NCBI RefSeq assembly: GCF_000735365.1
Contig: NZ_JMPL01000005.1
Span: forward strand, 51,380-115,379
Source: Kluyvera ascorbata ATCC 33433
GTDB taxonomy: Bacteria > Pseudomonadota > Gammaproteobacteria > Enterobacterales > Enterobacteriaceae
Length of the DNA stretch: 64,000 nucleotides
Direction: 5' to 3'
The translations under genes and the position numbers were made by a program. This document shows, piece by piece, positions 51,666 to 61,289 of this stretch; within the stretch, counting starts at the first letter, position 1; the number at the start of each line of letters is the position of its first letter. The notes beneath the pieces are model-generated. The model was given only the letters and a program-made list of their open reading frames with translations. It did no database searches and had not been told where the DNA came from.

Positions 51666-53021
51666 ATGATGAAAAAACACATTCGGGTATTAACCAGCCT
51701 CTCTCTACCGCTGCTGTTCGTCAATAACTCCAGCGCAGCAACGTTAGAACAGGCGGTCAAAGACAGTTTGCTGTGGCACCCACAGGTCAGCGCCTCCGTT
51801 AACAGCCGTTACTCCGCCGACGAAGATCTCCGTGCGGCAAAAGGGGGATACTTACCTACGTTAAACCTGTCCGCCGGTACCGGTTGGGAGCAGACCGATA
51901 ACTCCAGCACCCGAGCGGCAAACGACCACCACCGTAACCTGAATCGCAGTGAATCCAGCCTCAATCTGCGCCAGAACGTGTTTAACGGCTTTGCCACCAC
52001 CAGCGAAGTCGCCCGGCAAAAAGCGACCGTCAACTCCCGTGCGTTCTCGGTGATGAACACCAGTGAAGTCACCGCGCTGAACGCCATTCAAAGCTACCTC
52101 GACGTGCTGATGCGTCAAAAAATGGTACAGCTGGCGCAAAATAACCTCACCAGCCACGAGCGCGTCTTCGATCAGATTCGTCTGCGCACCGAGCAGGGCG
52201 TTGGCCGTAAGGCCGACTATGAGCAGGCACAGGCGCGTCTGGCACAGGCCCGCAACAACCTGCTGACCGAGCAGACCAACCTTGAAGATGCTCAGGCCAA
52301 CTACTACAGCGTGGTGGGCAAAGAGGCCTCCGGTCTGTCGATGCCGATGACCACCAAAGTCCCGGCTTCACAGGCCGACGCGCGCAAGCAGATGCTGGAA
52401 AATAGCCCGCTGCTGAAACAGGCCGATGCCGATGTTGAAGCCACCCGCCAACAGTACGAAGCGGCGAAATCTCGCTTCTATCCAAGCGTGGATATCGACC
52501 TCGGTCGCCGTATGGACAACAACGTCGATGGCACTCGCGGCCACGATCAGGAATGGCAGGCCATGGTTCGGATGAACTACAACCTGTTCAACGGCGGCAG
52601 CGATAAAGCCCAGCTCTCATCCTATGCCTACAAAATGCAGGAAGCACAGGACGTGAAGCGTAATGCGCTGCGCCAGCTCGATGAAGAACTTCGCCTGTCC
52701 TGGAACGCCTGGCAGAACGCCAAACAGCAGGTGCCGATCGCCAAAGATTACGCTGACCGCAGTGCCGTCGTGCGCACCGCCTATCAGGAGCAGTTCAGCA
52801 TCGGCGAGCGTAGCCTGCTCGATATGCTGGACAGCGAAAACGAAGTGTTCAACGCCCAGCGCCGCTACGTCGAAATGCAGTTTGTGGAAATGTTCACCAC
52901 CTACCGCATCAACGCTCGCATCGGCGACCTGTTAAAACAGCTCAATATTCAGGCACCAACGGCAGCACAGCCCGTTGAGGAGCAGCAAAGCGCACACGCC
53001 AATTTACCCGAACTGAAGTAA
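51666..53021 (+). CDS. lapE: TolC-family outer-membrane protein LapE
   Basis: A 451-residue TolC-type outer-membrane channel for type I secretion. A signal peptide (about residues 4-25, ending SSAA) is followed by two internally similar halves: AVKDSLLWHPQVSASVNSRY begins the first and ENSPLLKQADADVEATRQQ the second. AAGGATGAC precedes two adjacent ATGs. The frame is intact. It would form the exit channel with LapB and LapC, but lapB is broken here. Confidence 0.9.
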   Translation: MMKKHIRVLTSLSLPLLFVNNSSAATLEQAVKDSLLWHPQVSASVNSRYSADEDLRAAKGGYLPTLNLSAGTGWEQTDNSSTRAANDHHRNLNRSESSLNLRQNVFNGFATTSEVARQKATVNSRAFSVMNTSEVTALNAIQSYLDVLMRQKMVQLAQNNLTSHERVFDQIRLRTEQGVGRKADYEQAQARLAQARNNLLTEQTNLEDAQANYYSVVGKEASGLSMPMTTKVPASQADARKQMLENSPLLKQADADVEATRQQYEAAKSRFYPSVDIDLGRRMDNNVDGTRGHDQEWQAMVRMNYNLFNGGSDKAQLSSYAYKMQEAQDVKRNALRQLDEELRLSWNAWQNAKQQVPIAKDYADRSAVVRTAYQEQFSIGERSLLDMLDSENEVFNAQRRYVEMQFVEMFTTYRINARIGDLLKQLNIQAPTAAQPVEEQQSAHANLPELK

Positions 53022-53035
53022 CGATTTAGACCTAC

Positions 53036-53065
53036 GGGCTACCCCACTCTCCGGCGGGGTAGCCC
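53036..53065 (+). terminator. Perfect 10-bp hairpin after lapE, no T tract
   Basis: GGGCTACCCC and GGGGTAGCCC enclose a 10-base loop, 15 bases after the lapE stop. Without a T tract it is probably an mRNA-stabilising or partly terminating element inside the lapE-lapB-lapC transcript. Confidence 0.6.
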
Positions 53066-53116
53066 CTTATAGGCTTTGAGCAATACGAACATTTTGATGG
53101 CTTATGAGGTCTGATT

Positions 53117-53524
53117 ATGGCGTCTTATACTGATTCACTTGAACATGTGACCTCCTCGCCTGATGACACCATCAGGCTCGACCCATGCCAGAATCACGAT
53201 GATCCCCTGCTCGATGCGCTGATGATCATCTGCAAACTGCATAATATTATTTCCAGCCGTAACGTCTTAACCGCCGGACTCCCCCTCCAGGAAAACCAGC
53301 TCACTCAGGGCACTTTCCCACGCGCCGCCACACGTGCTGGCCCGAAAACATGTGGCGGTGCTGATTAGCTGGGATGGATTGAATCGCGCCCGGCCGTTGC
53401 CCTGGCACGTGCGCTGCTGGTCGACCGCCTGATAATCCTCGACAACGGTAAGATCATCGCGGACGGCCCAAAAGAGAGCGTCATGAACGCACTGAAAAAA
53501 GGACTAATTCATGCGCAACGCTAA
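53117..53524 (+). pseudogene. lapB: Remnants of the type I secretion ATPase gene lapB
   Basis: The first part (from ATG 53117: DDPLLDALMIICKLHNIISS, LTAGLPLQENQLTQGTFPRAATRAG) is the N-terminal peptidase-like domain of LapB. It then runs to a stop at about 53368. The last part, in another frame up to 53524, is the C-terminal end of the ATPase (VALARALLV joined directly to DRLIILDNGKIIADGPKE). A full gene is about 2.1 kb; only 0.4 kb remains. The membrane domain, Walker A and Walker B are all gone, and at least two deletions are needed. The protein cannot work. Confidence 0.87.
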
Positions 53525-54875
53525 CCGAATCAACCGCCTGAAAGCCTGGCTTTTGGGTGATAAAAATACCTCAACCCTGGCCGCCAACGAAGTAAACAAA
53601 GCGCTGATCGACGACTCCCCGCGAGTGGTGCGTATCACGCTGTGGGCCATCCTCGGCTTCTTTATCATCATGATTGCCTGGGCCGCGCTTGCCGAAATTG
53701 ACGAAGTGACGCGCGGTGATGGTAAGGCGATTCCCTCCTCACGACTGCAAAAAATCCAGAACCTGGAAGGGGGGATTGTCGCAGAAGTCTTCGTTCATGA
53801 AGGGGAAGTGGTCAACGCAGGCGCGCCGCTGCTGCGCCTGGATGATACCCGATTCCGTTCTAACGCCGGGGAATCGGAAGCCGACCGGCTGGCGCTGGAG
53901 GCGCGAATTCAGCGTCTGACCGCCCAGGTCGAGGGCAAAGACACCCTGACGCTATCGCCCACTATTATGACGAAATCCCCGGATATCGCGAACGGCGAAC
54001 TGGCGCTTTTTGCCAGCGTAAACAAACGCATTCAGAGCGAACTATCCGGCCTCAATGAACAGCTGGTGCAGAAAAAACAGGAGCTGCTGGACTACCAGGC
54101 TAAAGCCGAACAGTACCGTCGTAGCCTGAGTTTGCTACAACAGGAAATCAGTATGTCTGAGCCACTGGTTGCCAAGGGGGCCATCTCAAAGGTTGAGGTG
54201 CTGCGTCTGCGTCGCTCTGAGGTAGACACCCGCGGGCAGCTGGAATCGGTGACGCTGGCGGTGCCACGAGCGCAGGCGGCGCTTAAAGAGATTGAGAGTA
54301 AAATGGGTGAAGCGCGTGGCCGCTACCGCAGCGAGGCGCTGTCGCAGCTCAATGAAGCGCGTACCGATCTCAGTAAAACCGAGGCTTCCGGAAAAGCGAT
54401 TGAGGACCGGGTTAACCGTACGTTAGTCACCTCGCCGGTTCGCGGTATCGTTCAGCAGCTGATGGTCAACACCATCGGCGGCGTTATCCAGCCGGGTAAC
54501 GATATTGTGGAAATCGTGCCGCTGGATGACACCCTGCTGGTCGAAGCTAAAATCCGCCCGCAAGACATCGCCTTTCTGCGCCCCGGCCAGGAAGCCATCG
54601 TGAAGTTCACCGCCTACGACTACACCATCTACGGCGGGCTGAAGGCCAAACTCGAGCAGATAAGCCCGGATACGGTGACGGATAAAGAAGGGAAAAGTTT
54701 TTACGTGATTCGTCTGCGTACCGAGAAAAACCATCTCGGCAGCGATAAAAATCCGCTGATTATTATTCCTGGCATGGTGGCCTCGGTGGATATTATTACC
54801 GGCAAGAAAACCATTCTTGCCTATCTGTTAAAGCCGATTCTGCGCGCCCGCGCGGAGGCGTTCCGCGAACGATAA
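53511..54875 (+). CDS. lapC: HlyD-family membrane fusion protein LapC
   Basis: A 454-residue periplasmic adaptor of type I secretion. One membrane segment lies at about residues 40-61. The HlyD biotinyl-like part (IQNLEGGIVAEVFVHEGEVV) is near residues 83-103. A long coiled-coil hairpin spans about 120-300, and the second lipoyl half (LVTSPVRGIVQQLMVNTIGGV) follows. The gene is intact and overlaps the lapB remnant by 14 bases. Without LapB it has no partner ATPase in this locus. Confidence 0.9.
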   Translation: MRNANRINRLKAWLLGDKNTSTLAANEVNKALIDDSPRVVRITLWAILGFFIIMIAWAALAEIDEVTRGDGKAIPSSRLQKIQNLEGGIVAEVFVHEGEVVNAGAPLLRLDDTRFRSNAGESEADRLALEARIQRLTAQVEGKDTLTLSPTIMTKSPDIANGELALFASVNKRIQSELSGLNEQLVQKKQELLDYQAKAEQYRRSLSLLQQEISMSEPLVAKGAISKVEVLRLRRSEVDTRGQLESVTLAVPRAQAALKEIESKMGEARGRYRSEALSQLNEARTDLSKTEASGKAIEDRVNRTLVTSPVRGIVQQLMVNTIGGVIQPGNDIVEIVPLDDTLLVEAKIRPQDIAFLRPGQEAIVKFTAYDYTIYGGLKAKLEQISPDTVTDKEGKSFYVIRLRTEKNHLGSDKNPLIIIPGMVASVDIITGKKTILAYLLKPILRARAEAFRER

Positions 54876-54879
54876 GCAT

Positions 54880-54920
54880 AAAAAAACCCCGGCATTACAA
54901 TAATGTCGGGGTTTTTATTT
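54880..54920. terminator. Bidirectional rho-independent terminator between lapC and proP
   Basis: CCCCGGCATTA and TAATGTCGGGG form a stem with a 3-base loop and one mismatch, with A residues on the left and T residues on the right. It ends lapC from one side and proP from the other. Confidence 0.85.
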
Positions 54921-54921
54921 G

Positions 54922-54995
54922 TAGGCCTGATAAGCGCAGCGCCATCAGGCAGTTCGATACACATTGCCGGATGGCGGCTTTGCCTTATCCGGCCT
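54922..54995. repeat. REP pair
   Basis: Two REP units in opposite orientation: GCCTGATAAGCGCAGCGCC at 54925 onward, and TTGCCGGATGGCGGCTTTGC at 54965 onward. The second touches the proP stop codon. Confidence 0.8.
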
Positions 54996-56496
54996 ACTCG
55001 TTAATTTTCGGATGCTGCATCACCAGCTGCGAACGTTTTTCCTGCAGCGCGGCAATCTCGGCATCGATATCTTCAATCTTATGCTCGATATGGTCGTGAT
55101 GCTCCTGGAGGATCTCCTTCGCTTCAGCCATATCCGACGCCGCAGGAGTTGCACCTTTCAGCGGTCGGTTGGCGGTCTCTTTCATCATCACGCCGGTCAT
55201 CAGACCGATCACCGCGACCACCATCAGATAGTAAGCCGGCATCATCAGGTTCTGCGTCGACTCCACCAGCCAGGCGGCCAGCGTCGGCGTTACACCGGCA
55301 ACCAGCACCGAGATGTTAAAGGCACTCGCCAGCGCGCTGTAGCGAATATGGGTTGGGAACATCGCCGGTAACGACGACGCCATCACCCCGGTGAAGCAGT
55401 TCAGAATCACCGCCAGCAGCAGCAGACCGGAGAAAATCAGGCCAATCGAGTTGCTGTTAATCAGCACGAAGGCCGGAATCGAGAACACCAGCAGCGCGAT
55501 ACTCCCCACAACCACAAACGGACGACGGCCAAATCGGTCGCTCAGCAGACCCATCACCGGCTGCACGAACAGCATACCGATCATAATGGCGATGATAATC
55601 AGCACGCCGTGGTCTTCCGAATAGTGCAGGTTATGCGACAGGTAGCTCGGCATGTAGGTCAGCAGCATGTAGTAGGTCACGTTGGTAGAGATAACCAGAC
55701 CGATACACGCCAGCAGGCTGCGCCAGTGCTTGGTAGCAATCTCTTTAAACGATACCTTTGGACCATCCTGCAGACCCTGACGATCGCCCTGTTCCAGCTT
55801 ATCCACGTGCTGCTGGAACGCAGGGGTCTCTTCCAACGCGTGACGCAGATAGAGACCGATAATCCCTAACGGCAGCGCGACGAAGAACGGAATACGCCAG
55901 CCCCACTCAAGGAAGTTCGCCTCACCCACCGCGGTGGAGAGCAGAACCACCAGACCCGCGCCCATCACGAACCCGGCAATTGAACCAAAGTCCAGCCAGC
56001 TGCCCATGAAACCGCGCTTACGGTCAGGGGAATATTCGGCCACAAAGATAGATGCCCCGGTATATTCACCGCCGACCGAGAAGCCCTGCGCCATTTTACA
56101 CAGCAGCAGCAGGATTGGTGCCCAAATACCGATGGTCTCGTACGACGGAATAAGGCCAATACAGAATGTACTGAGCGACATAATAATAATGGTGATGGAT
56201 AGAATCTTCTGGCGACCATATTTATCCCCGAGCATCCCGAAGAACAAACCGCCCAGCGGACGAATCAGGAAGGGAACGGAGAAGGTACCCAGTGCGGCAA
56301 TCATCTGCACGCTCGGGTCGGCATCCGGGAAGAAGACTTTACCTAGCGCATAGGCAACAAACCCATAAACCCCGAAGTCAAACCACTCCATCGCGTTACC
56401 CAGTGAAGCAGCGGTAATCGCTTTGCGCAGCTTGGTATCGTCGATGATAGTGACGTCACGAATCGTGATCGGTTTTACTTTTTTCCTTTTAAGCAT
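54994..56496 (-). CDS. proP: Proline/betaine osmosensory transporter ProP
   Basis: A 500-residue proton symporter of the major facilitator family for proline, glycine betaine and related osmoprotectants. It starts MLKRKKVKPITIRDVTIIDD and has twelve membrane segments, with MFS motif GDKYGRQKI near residue 91 and its repeat SDRFGRRPF near 320. The extended C-terminus (EAKEILQEHHDHIEHKIEDI) is the coiled coil that tunes the osmotic set point in E. coli ProP. It is a single gene with a terminator downstream. Confidence 0.95.
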   Translation of the reverse strand: MLKRKKVKPITIRDVTIIDDTKLRKAITAASLGNAMEWFDFGVYGFVAYALGKVFFPDADPSVQMIAALGTFSVPFLIRPLGGLFFGMLGDKYGRQKILSITIIIMSLSTFCIGLIPSYETIGIWAPILLLLCKMAQGFSVGGEYTGASIFVAEYSPDRKRGFMGSWLDFGSIAGFVMGAGLVVLLSTAVGEANFLEWGWRIPFFVALPLGIIGLYLRHALEETPAFQQHVDKLEQGDRQGLQDGPKVSFKEIATKHWRSLLACIGLVISTNVTYYMLLTYMPSYLSHNLHYSEDHGVLIIIAIMIGMLFVQPVMGLLSDRFGRRPFVVVGSIALLVFSIPAFVLINSNSIGLIFSGLLLLAVILNCFTGVMASSLPAMFPTHIRYSALASAFNISVLVAGVTPTLAAWLVESTQNLMMPAYYLMVVAVIGLMTGVMMKETANRPLKGATPAASDMAEAKEILQEHHDHIEHKIEDIDAEIAALQEKRSQLVMQHPKINE

Positions 56497-57181
56497 GGTT
56501 TTCCTCGTTCAATTTCGCCTTGAACGCACACCCAGTGGCGACAAACACACGATGTGTTTGCGAGGGCGCGTAAAGGGAGCCGTGGAGATGCTGGTCCCTT
56601 TTATCCAAGCGTAGCAGGTTTGCATGTCTGCGTGAGTCGATGTTTGCGGACAATCAAACCTGTTGGGCCTGCTGGCGAGTCAGTTAAAAAGCCGCCCCTC
56701 TGAAAATGACCGTGTGAGGGACAATCCTATTTACCCTAACAGCGATTAATATTGTGATCAACTTAACAAAAGCTTGAATCATGCTACTAAAGCGAAATAT
56801 TCCGCTCACATTTGCCTGCTCATTTCCCGCTCAACGCTAGTGATGCCGCACCGTTCACGCCGTTTTTTCACCTCAATTTTGAAAAGAGTTTTTTCAGAAT
56901 TTGTCACATTAAATTCACACCGTTTTTATCTTTCGAATCTCCTCGATATCAACATTTGAAATATGTGATCCATATATATAAAACATCGTTTTATTTTCAT
57001 TGAATCACTATTTCTATAAATGCATTATGACTGTCGAAGCAACGTTGAAAATGTCGATGTGTTTCTTTTTAACACGCAAGTGTTGTGACATAAAAACACC
57101 AGATGATAGCCATATAACATACTGAAATTATTATACTTAACCTCTTCTATTGCGAGCAGCAATAAGAAGCGAGGACGCCAT
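56497..57181. other. Divergent control region of proP and kdgT
   Basis: About 685 bases between divergent genes without a convincing ORF. A perfect palindrome (CAAACACA, 3-base loop, TGTGTTTG, 56542-56560) lies in the proP leader about 45 bases before its start. A CRP-like half-site (TTGTGATCAAC near 56753) and an AT-rich stretch follow. The KdgR-type box of kdgT is at 56977-56996. Confidence 0.6.
56977..56996. promoter_or_regulatory. KdgR operator candidate upstream of kdgT
   Basis: The 20 bases here (TATAAAACATCG then TTTTATTT) agree with the KdgR consensus AAWRAAAYRNYRTTTYATTT at 19 positions. A TATGTGATCCAT half-site resembling CRP binding lies just upstream (56962-56973). KdgR represses and CRP activates kdgT in related bacteria. 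The box is 185 bases before the kdgT start. Confidence 0.72.
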
Positions 57182-58180
57182 ATGAAAATCAAAGCGACAA
57201 TGGAACGAGTCCCTGGCGGGATGATGCTTATCCCGTTACTGTTAGGCGCGGTATTAAATACCCTGGCCCCAACAACCGGTGAATATTTCGGGTCTTTCAC
57301 GAAAGGAATGATTGGCGGAACGGTGCCAATTCTGGCGGTATGGTTCTTCTGTATTGGGGCGTCCATTGATTTACGCGCAACCGGCACGGTATTACGCAAA
57401 TCCGGCACGCTGGTGCTGACCAAAATCGCCGTTGCCTGGGTGGTTGCCATGATTGCGGCCTCCTTTATTCCTGATACCGGCATTCAGACTGGATTCTTTG
57501 CCGGTCTCTCCGTATTGGCCATTGTTTCCGCGATGGATATGACCAACGGCGGTCTGTACGCCAGCCTGATGAACCAGTACGGCACCAAAGAAGAGTCCGG
57601 TGCTTTCGTGCTGATGTCGCTGGAGTCCGGCCCGCTGATGACCATGGTGATCCTCGGTTCCGCAGGCCTGGCGTCCTTTGAGCCGCACCACTTTATCGGC
57701 GCCGTACTGCCATTCCTGATTGGCTTCGCCCTCGGCAACCTCGACCACGATCTGCGTGCGTTCTTCAGCAAAGCCACGCCGGTGCTGATTCCGTTCTTCG
57801 GCTTCGCGCTGGGTAACACCATCAACCTGAACGTGATTCTAGACACCGGCCTGCTGGGTATCGTGCTGGGCGTGGCGGTTATCATCATCACCGGTATTCC
57901 GCTGATTATTGCTGACCGCGTCATTGGCGGCGGGAATGGTACCGCAGGCGTAGCCGCCTCATCTGCCGCCGGTGCTGCCGTGGCGAACCCGGTTATCATT
58001 GCGCAGATTAACCCGTCGTTTGCCCCGGTTGCCGCCTCCGCAACGGCGCTGGTTGCCGCCAGCGTAATTGTCACCGCGATTCTGGTGCCGATTATTACCG
58101 CGCTATACGCTAAACGTTATGGCGCACCGCAATCCACAGAAAATACACCAGAGCGCGCTCAACAGCCCGCGCATCACTAA
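57182..58180 (+). CDS. kdgT: 2-keto-3-deoxygluconate permease KdgT
   Basis: A 332-residue inner-membrane permease for 2-keto-3-deoxygluconate, a pectin and hexuronate breakdown product. The family start [27 protein letters not shown] is clear, and about ten membrane segments follow, with the conserved [20 protein letters not shown] near residue 115. GCGAGGACGCCAT precedes the ATG. It is a single gene with a KdgR-type box upstream. Confidence 0.93.
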   Translation: MKIKATMERVPGGMMLIPLLLGAVLNTLAPTTGEYFGSFTKGMIGGTVPILAVWFFCIGASIDLRATGTVLRKSGTLVLTKIAVAWVVAMIAASFIPDTGIQTGFFAGLSVLAIVSAMDMTNGGLYASLMNQYGTKEESGAFVLMSLESGPLMTMVILGSAGLASFEPHHFIGAVLPFLIGFALGNLDHDLRAFFSKATPVLIPFFGFALGNTINLNVILDTGLLGIVLGVAVIIITGIPLIIADRVIGGGNGTAGVAASSAAGAAVANPVIIAQINPSFAPVAASATALVAASVIVTAILVPIITALYAKRYGAPQSTENTPERAQQPAHH

Positions 58181-58186
58181 TCAGAC

Positions 58187-58210
58187 CCCTCTCCCTACAA
58201 GGGAGAGGGG
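58187..58210. repeat. CCCCTCTCCC hairpin repeat, copy 1
   Basis: CCCCTCTCCC, a 4-base loop, GGGAGAGGGG; a perfect 10-bp stem just after kdgT. The same element recurs at 61290-61314 between phnD and phnE. No T tract follows, so it is better seen as a repeated extragenic palindrome than as a terminator. Confidence 0.7.
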
Positions 58211-58260
58211 AAAACCACCCTTCGTTTTCTGACCATTCGTCAACCAATTCCTCGATACCA

Positions 58261-58289
58261 CCGACAAATGCAGGGTTTTATTGTATAAT
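58261..58289 (+). promoter_or_regulatory. Promoter of yjdM
   Basis: CCGACA (58261-58266), 17 bases, TATAAT (58284-58289). The -10 is perfect and the -35 matches four of six. The leader to the yjdM start is about 65 bases. Confidence 0.7.
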
Positions 58290-58360
58290 CAGGGCCATTT
58301 TCGGCGATTTGCCGTTTTACAGGCCTTTGCCTTTCGCACTGCACATTTGAGGATATATCC

Positions 58361-58696
58361 ATGTCATTACCCCACTGCCCACAATGCAACTCCGAATACA
58401 CCTACGAAGACAACGGCATGTTCATCTGCCCGGAGTGCGCGCACGAGTGGAACGATGCTGAACCGGCACACGACAGCGACGAGCTGATCGTCAAAGATGC
58501 CAACGGCAACCTGCTGGTCGACGGCGACAGCGTGACCGTAGTGAAAGACCTGAAGGTCAAAGGCAGCTCTTCGATGCTGAAAATCGGCACCAAAGTGAAG
58601 AACATCCGTCTTGTTGAAGGCGACCACAACATCGATTGCAAAATCGACGGTTTCGGCCAGATGAAGCTGAAATCTGAGTTTGTGAAAAAGAACTGA
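58361..58696 (+). CDS. yjdM: Zinc-ribbon protein YjdM (PhnA)
   Basis: A 111-residue protein with a zinc ribbon (C6, C9, C23, C26 in CPQC and CPEC) and a small C-terminal beta domain ([27 protein letters not shown]). AGGATATATCC precedes the ATG. In E. coli it stands at the head of the phn region, but it is not needed for phosphonate use; its role is unknown. REP units follow. Confidence 0.93.
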   Translation: MSLPHCPQCNSEYTYEDNGMFICPECAHEWNDAEPAHDSDELIVKDANGNLLVDGDSVTVVKDLKVKGSSSMLKIGTKVKNIRLVEGDHNIDCKIDGFGQMKLKSEFVKKN

Positions 58697-58710
58697 TTGA
58701 ACATGTAGCA

Positions 58711-58796
58711 TTGCCGGATGGCGATGCTACGCATCTTATCCGGCCTACAAATTGCACTGTCCCGTAGGCCGGATAAGCGAAGCGCCATCCGGCAAT
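58711..58796. repeat. REP pair between yjdM and yjdN
   Basis: Two REP units in opposite orientation: TTGCCGGATGGCGATGC (58712 onward) and GTAGGCCGGATAAGCGAAGC (58765 onward). Confidence 0.82.
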
Positions 58797-58873
58797 ACGC
58801 TCCCCGCCCCGCTTCGCCCCCAGAACCGACACGCACTACACTTAATGAGCACTTCTTACCTGAGGTAACGATC

Positions 58874-59320
58874 ATGCCGTTAAGTCCCTATCTCGCCTTT
58901 TCCGGAAACTGCGCCGATGCCATTGCCTATTATCAGCAGGCGCTGGGTGCGGAACTGCGCTACAAAATCACCTTCGGCGAAATGCCGCCCTCCGCCATGG
59001 ACGACGAAGGCGGCTGCCCGTCCGGCCTGAAGTTTCCCGATAGCGCTATCGCCCACGCCAACGTCCACATCGCGGGTAGCGATATCATGATGAGTGACGG
59101 CACCTCGCCGGATGCCGCAGGCTACTCTGGCTTTACGCTGGTGCTCGACACCCAGGATGTGAAAGAGGGTAAACGCTGGTTCGACAATCTCGCCGCCAAC
59201 GGCAAGGTTGAAATGGCCTGGCAGGAGACCTTCTGGGCACACGGTTTTGGCCGCGTCGTCGACCGCTACGGCGTGCCGTGGATGATTAACGTGGTCAAAC
59301 AACAAGAGCCCACGCTCTAA
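58874..59320 (+). CDS. yjdN: YjdN (PhnB) glyoxalase-fold protein
   Basis: A 148-residue VOC/glyoxalase-superfamily protein. The ATG at 58874 has GAGG 8 bases upstream and gives the family start MPLSPYLAFSGNCADAIAYY. The pattern continues with GSDIMMSDGTSPD and ends FGRVVDRYGVPWMINV. It resembles the PhnB/DUF3419-like group; an enzymatic role is not proven. It lies 130 bases before phnC. Confidence 0.9.
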   Translation: MPLSPYLAFSGNCADAIAYYQQALGAELRYKITFGEMPPSAMDDEGGCPSGLKFPDSAIAHANVHIAGSDIMMSDGTSPDAAGYSGFTLVLDTQDVKEGKRWFDNLAANGKVEMAWQETFWAHGFGRVVDRYGVPWMINVVKQQEPTL

Positions 59321-59347
59321 CAACGCGGGAGGCCACGGCCTCCCGTC

Positions 59348-59410
59348 CTGTCATCAAATCCCTGCCAATTATTCATCGCCGAGTCATCCCGCCTTAACCC
59401 AAATGTCACA
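59348..59410 (+). promoter_or_regulatory. Pho-box region of the phn operon
   Basis: CTGTCATCAAA at 59348-59358 and CTTAACCCAAATGTCACA at 59393-59410 resemble PhoB half-sites (consensus CTGTCAT repeats 11 bases apart). The second agrees closely with the E. coli phnC region, which also continues with CGCCACGATG. The phnC start is 43 bases further on. PhoB-driven expression in phosphate shortage is expected. Confidence 0.6.
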
Positions 59411-59452
59411 CTACTTCGCCACGATGAGGCCACCTTAATTGAGGGTCTCAAC

Positions 59453-60241
59453 ATGCAAACGATTATTCGCGTTGAAAAGCTCAACAAGACGTTCAATCAG
59501 AATCAGGTACTCCACGCCATTGACCTGAACGTCCACGCCGGTGAGATGGTGGCTCTGCTTGGCCCGTCCGGTTCTGGCAAATCCACCCTTTTACGTCATC
59601 TGAGCGGCCTTATCGTCGGCGATAAAACGCCGGGCAGCCGCATCGAACTGTTGGGCAACACCGTACAGCAGTCGGGCCGTCTGGCGCGCGACATCCGCAA
59701 GAGCCGCGCCCACACCGGCTACATCTTCCAGCAGTTCAACCTTGTTAACCGTCTGAGCGTAATGGAGAACGTGCTGATTGGCGCGCTCGGCAGCACGCCG
59801 TTCTGGCGCACCTGCTTTAGCTGGTTCACCCGCGAGCAGAAACAGCGCGCCCTGCAGGCGTTAACCCGCGTGGGCATGGCGCACATGGCCCACCAGCGCG
59901 TCTCGACGCTCTCCGGCGGCCAGCAGCAGCGCGTGGCGATTGCCCGTGCGCTGATGCAGCAGGCGAAGGTGATCCTCGCCGACGAACCTATCGCCTCGCT
60001 GGACCCAGAATCCGCGCGCATCGTGATGGACACGCTGCGCGACATTAACCAGACCGACGGCATCACCGTGGTGGTGACGCTGCATCAGGTCGACTATGCG
60101 CTGCGCTACTGCGAACGCATCGTCGCGCTGCGTCAGGGACACGTGTTCTACGACGGCAGCAGCCAGCAGTTTGATAACGAACGATTTGACCATCTCTACC
60201 GCAGCATTAATCGCGTCGAAGAGAACGCGCAGGCTGCTTAA
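59453..60241 (+). CDS. phnC: Phosphonate ABC transporter ATP-binding protein PhnC
   Basis: A 262-residue ABC ATPase for phosphonate uptake. Walker [10 protein letters not shown] is near residues 38-46, the signature LSGGQQQRV near 155, and Walker [14 protein letters not shown] near 175. It is the first gene of the C-P lyase operon and is followed by phnD after 23 bases. Confidence 0.95.
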   Translation: MQTIIRVEKLNKTFNQNQVLHAIDLNVHAGEMVALLGPSGSGKSTLLRHLSGLIVGDKTPGSRIELLGNTVQQSGRLARDIRKSRAHTGYIFQQFNLVNRLSVMENVLIGALGSTPFWRTCFSWFTREQKQRALQALTRVGMAHMAHQRVSTLSGGQQQRVAIARALMQQAKVILADEPIASLDPESARIVMDTLRDINQTDGITVVVTLHQVDYALRYCERIVALRQGHVFYDGSSQQFDNERFDHLYRSINRVEENAQAA

Positions 60242-60264
60242 CGTCCCCACAATGAGGAATGGAA

Positions 60265-61281
60265 ATGAGTTATAAAGCCGTTGCCGCGCTGGCTTTTACC
60301 AGCATGTTTAGCCTCAGCACCCTGTTAACCCCAGCCCACGCGGAAGAGCAGGAAAAAGCGCTGAACTTCGGCATTATTTCGACGGAATCACAGCAGAACT
60401 TAAAGCCGCAATGGGAACCGTTCCTGAAGGACATGGAAAAGTCGCTGGGCGTAAAGGTTAACGCCTTCTTCGCACCGGACTACGCGGGGATTATCCAGGG
60501 GATGCGCTTTAACAAGGTCGATATCGCCTGGTACGGCAACCTCTCCGCCATGGAAGCGGTGGACCGCGCTAACGGTCAGGTATTCGCTCAGACCGTGGCC
60601 GCCGACGGCTCCCCAGGTTACTGGAGCGTGCTAATCGTCAACAAAGACAGCCCAATCAACAACCTCAACGACCTGCTCGCCAAGCGTAAAGAGCTGACCT
60701 TCGGCAACGGTGACCCGAACTCCACCTCCGGCTTCCTGGTCCCAGGCTACTACGTCTTCGCCAAGAACAACGCTTCCGCCAGCGACTTCAAGCGCACGGT
60801 CAACGCCAGCCATGAAACCAACGCCCTGGCCGTTGCCAACAAGCAGGTGGATGTCGCCACTAACAACACCGAAAACCTCGACAAGCTGAAGGTCTCCGCG
60901 CCGGACAAGCTGAAAGAGCTGAAAGTTATCTGGAAGTCACCGCTGATCCCAGGCGACCCAATTGTGTGGCGTAAAAACCTGTCTGAGTCCACCAAGGACA
61001 AGGTGTACAGCTTCTTTATGAACTACGGCAAAACGCCGGAAGAGAAAGCGGTGCTGGAACGTCTGGGCTGGGCACCGTTCCGCGCTTCCAGCGACCTGCA
61101 ACTTCTGCCGATTCGCCAGCTGACGCTGTTTAAAGAGATGCAGACCGTGAAGGGCAACGGCACGCTGAACGACGCCGAGAAGGCCACGAAGACCGCCGAT
61201 ATCCAGGCGCGTCTGAACGACCTTGACCGTACCACGGCGGCGATTGGCGCGATGACGTCAGTGACCAAAGCGGTGCAGTAA
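60265..61281 (+). CDS. phnD: Phosphonate-binding periplasmic protein PhnD
   Basis: A 338-residue periplasmic binding protein with signal peptide (MSYKAVAALAFTSMFSLSTL, cleavage after AHA). The ATG at 60265 is preferred because GAGGA lies 6 bases upstream; the ATG at 60259 touches that site. The binding core FFAPDYAGIIQGMRFNKVDIAWYGN and FGNGDPNSTSGFLVPGYYV are intact. It delivers phosphonates to PhnE/PhnC. Confidence 0.95.
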   Translation: MSYKAVAALAFTSMFSLSTLLTPAHAEEQEKALNFGIISTESQQNLKPQWEPFLKDMEKSLGVKVNAFFAPDYAGIIQGMRFNKVDIAWYGNLSAMEAVDRANGQVFAQTVAADGSPGYWSVLIVNKDSPINNLNDLLAKRKELTFGNGDPNSTSGFLVPGYYVFAKNNASASDFKRTVNASHETNALAVANKQVDVATNNTENLDKLKVSAPDKLKELKVIWKSPLIPGDPIVWRKNLSESTKDKVYSFFMNYGKTPEEKAVLERLGWAPFRASSDLQLLPIRQLTLFKEMQTVKGNGTLNDAEKATKTADIQARLNDLDRTTAAIGAMTSVTKAVQ

Positions 61282-61289
61282 TGCTTTTC

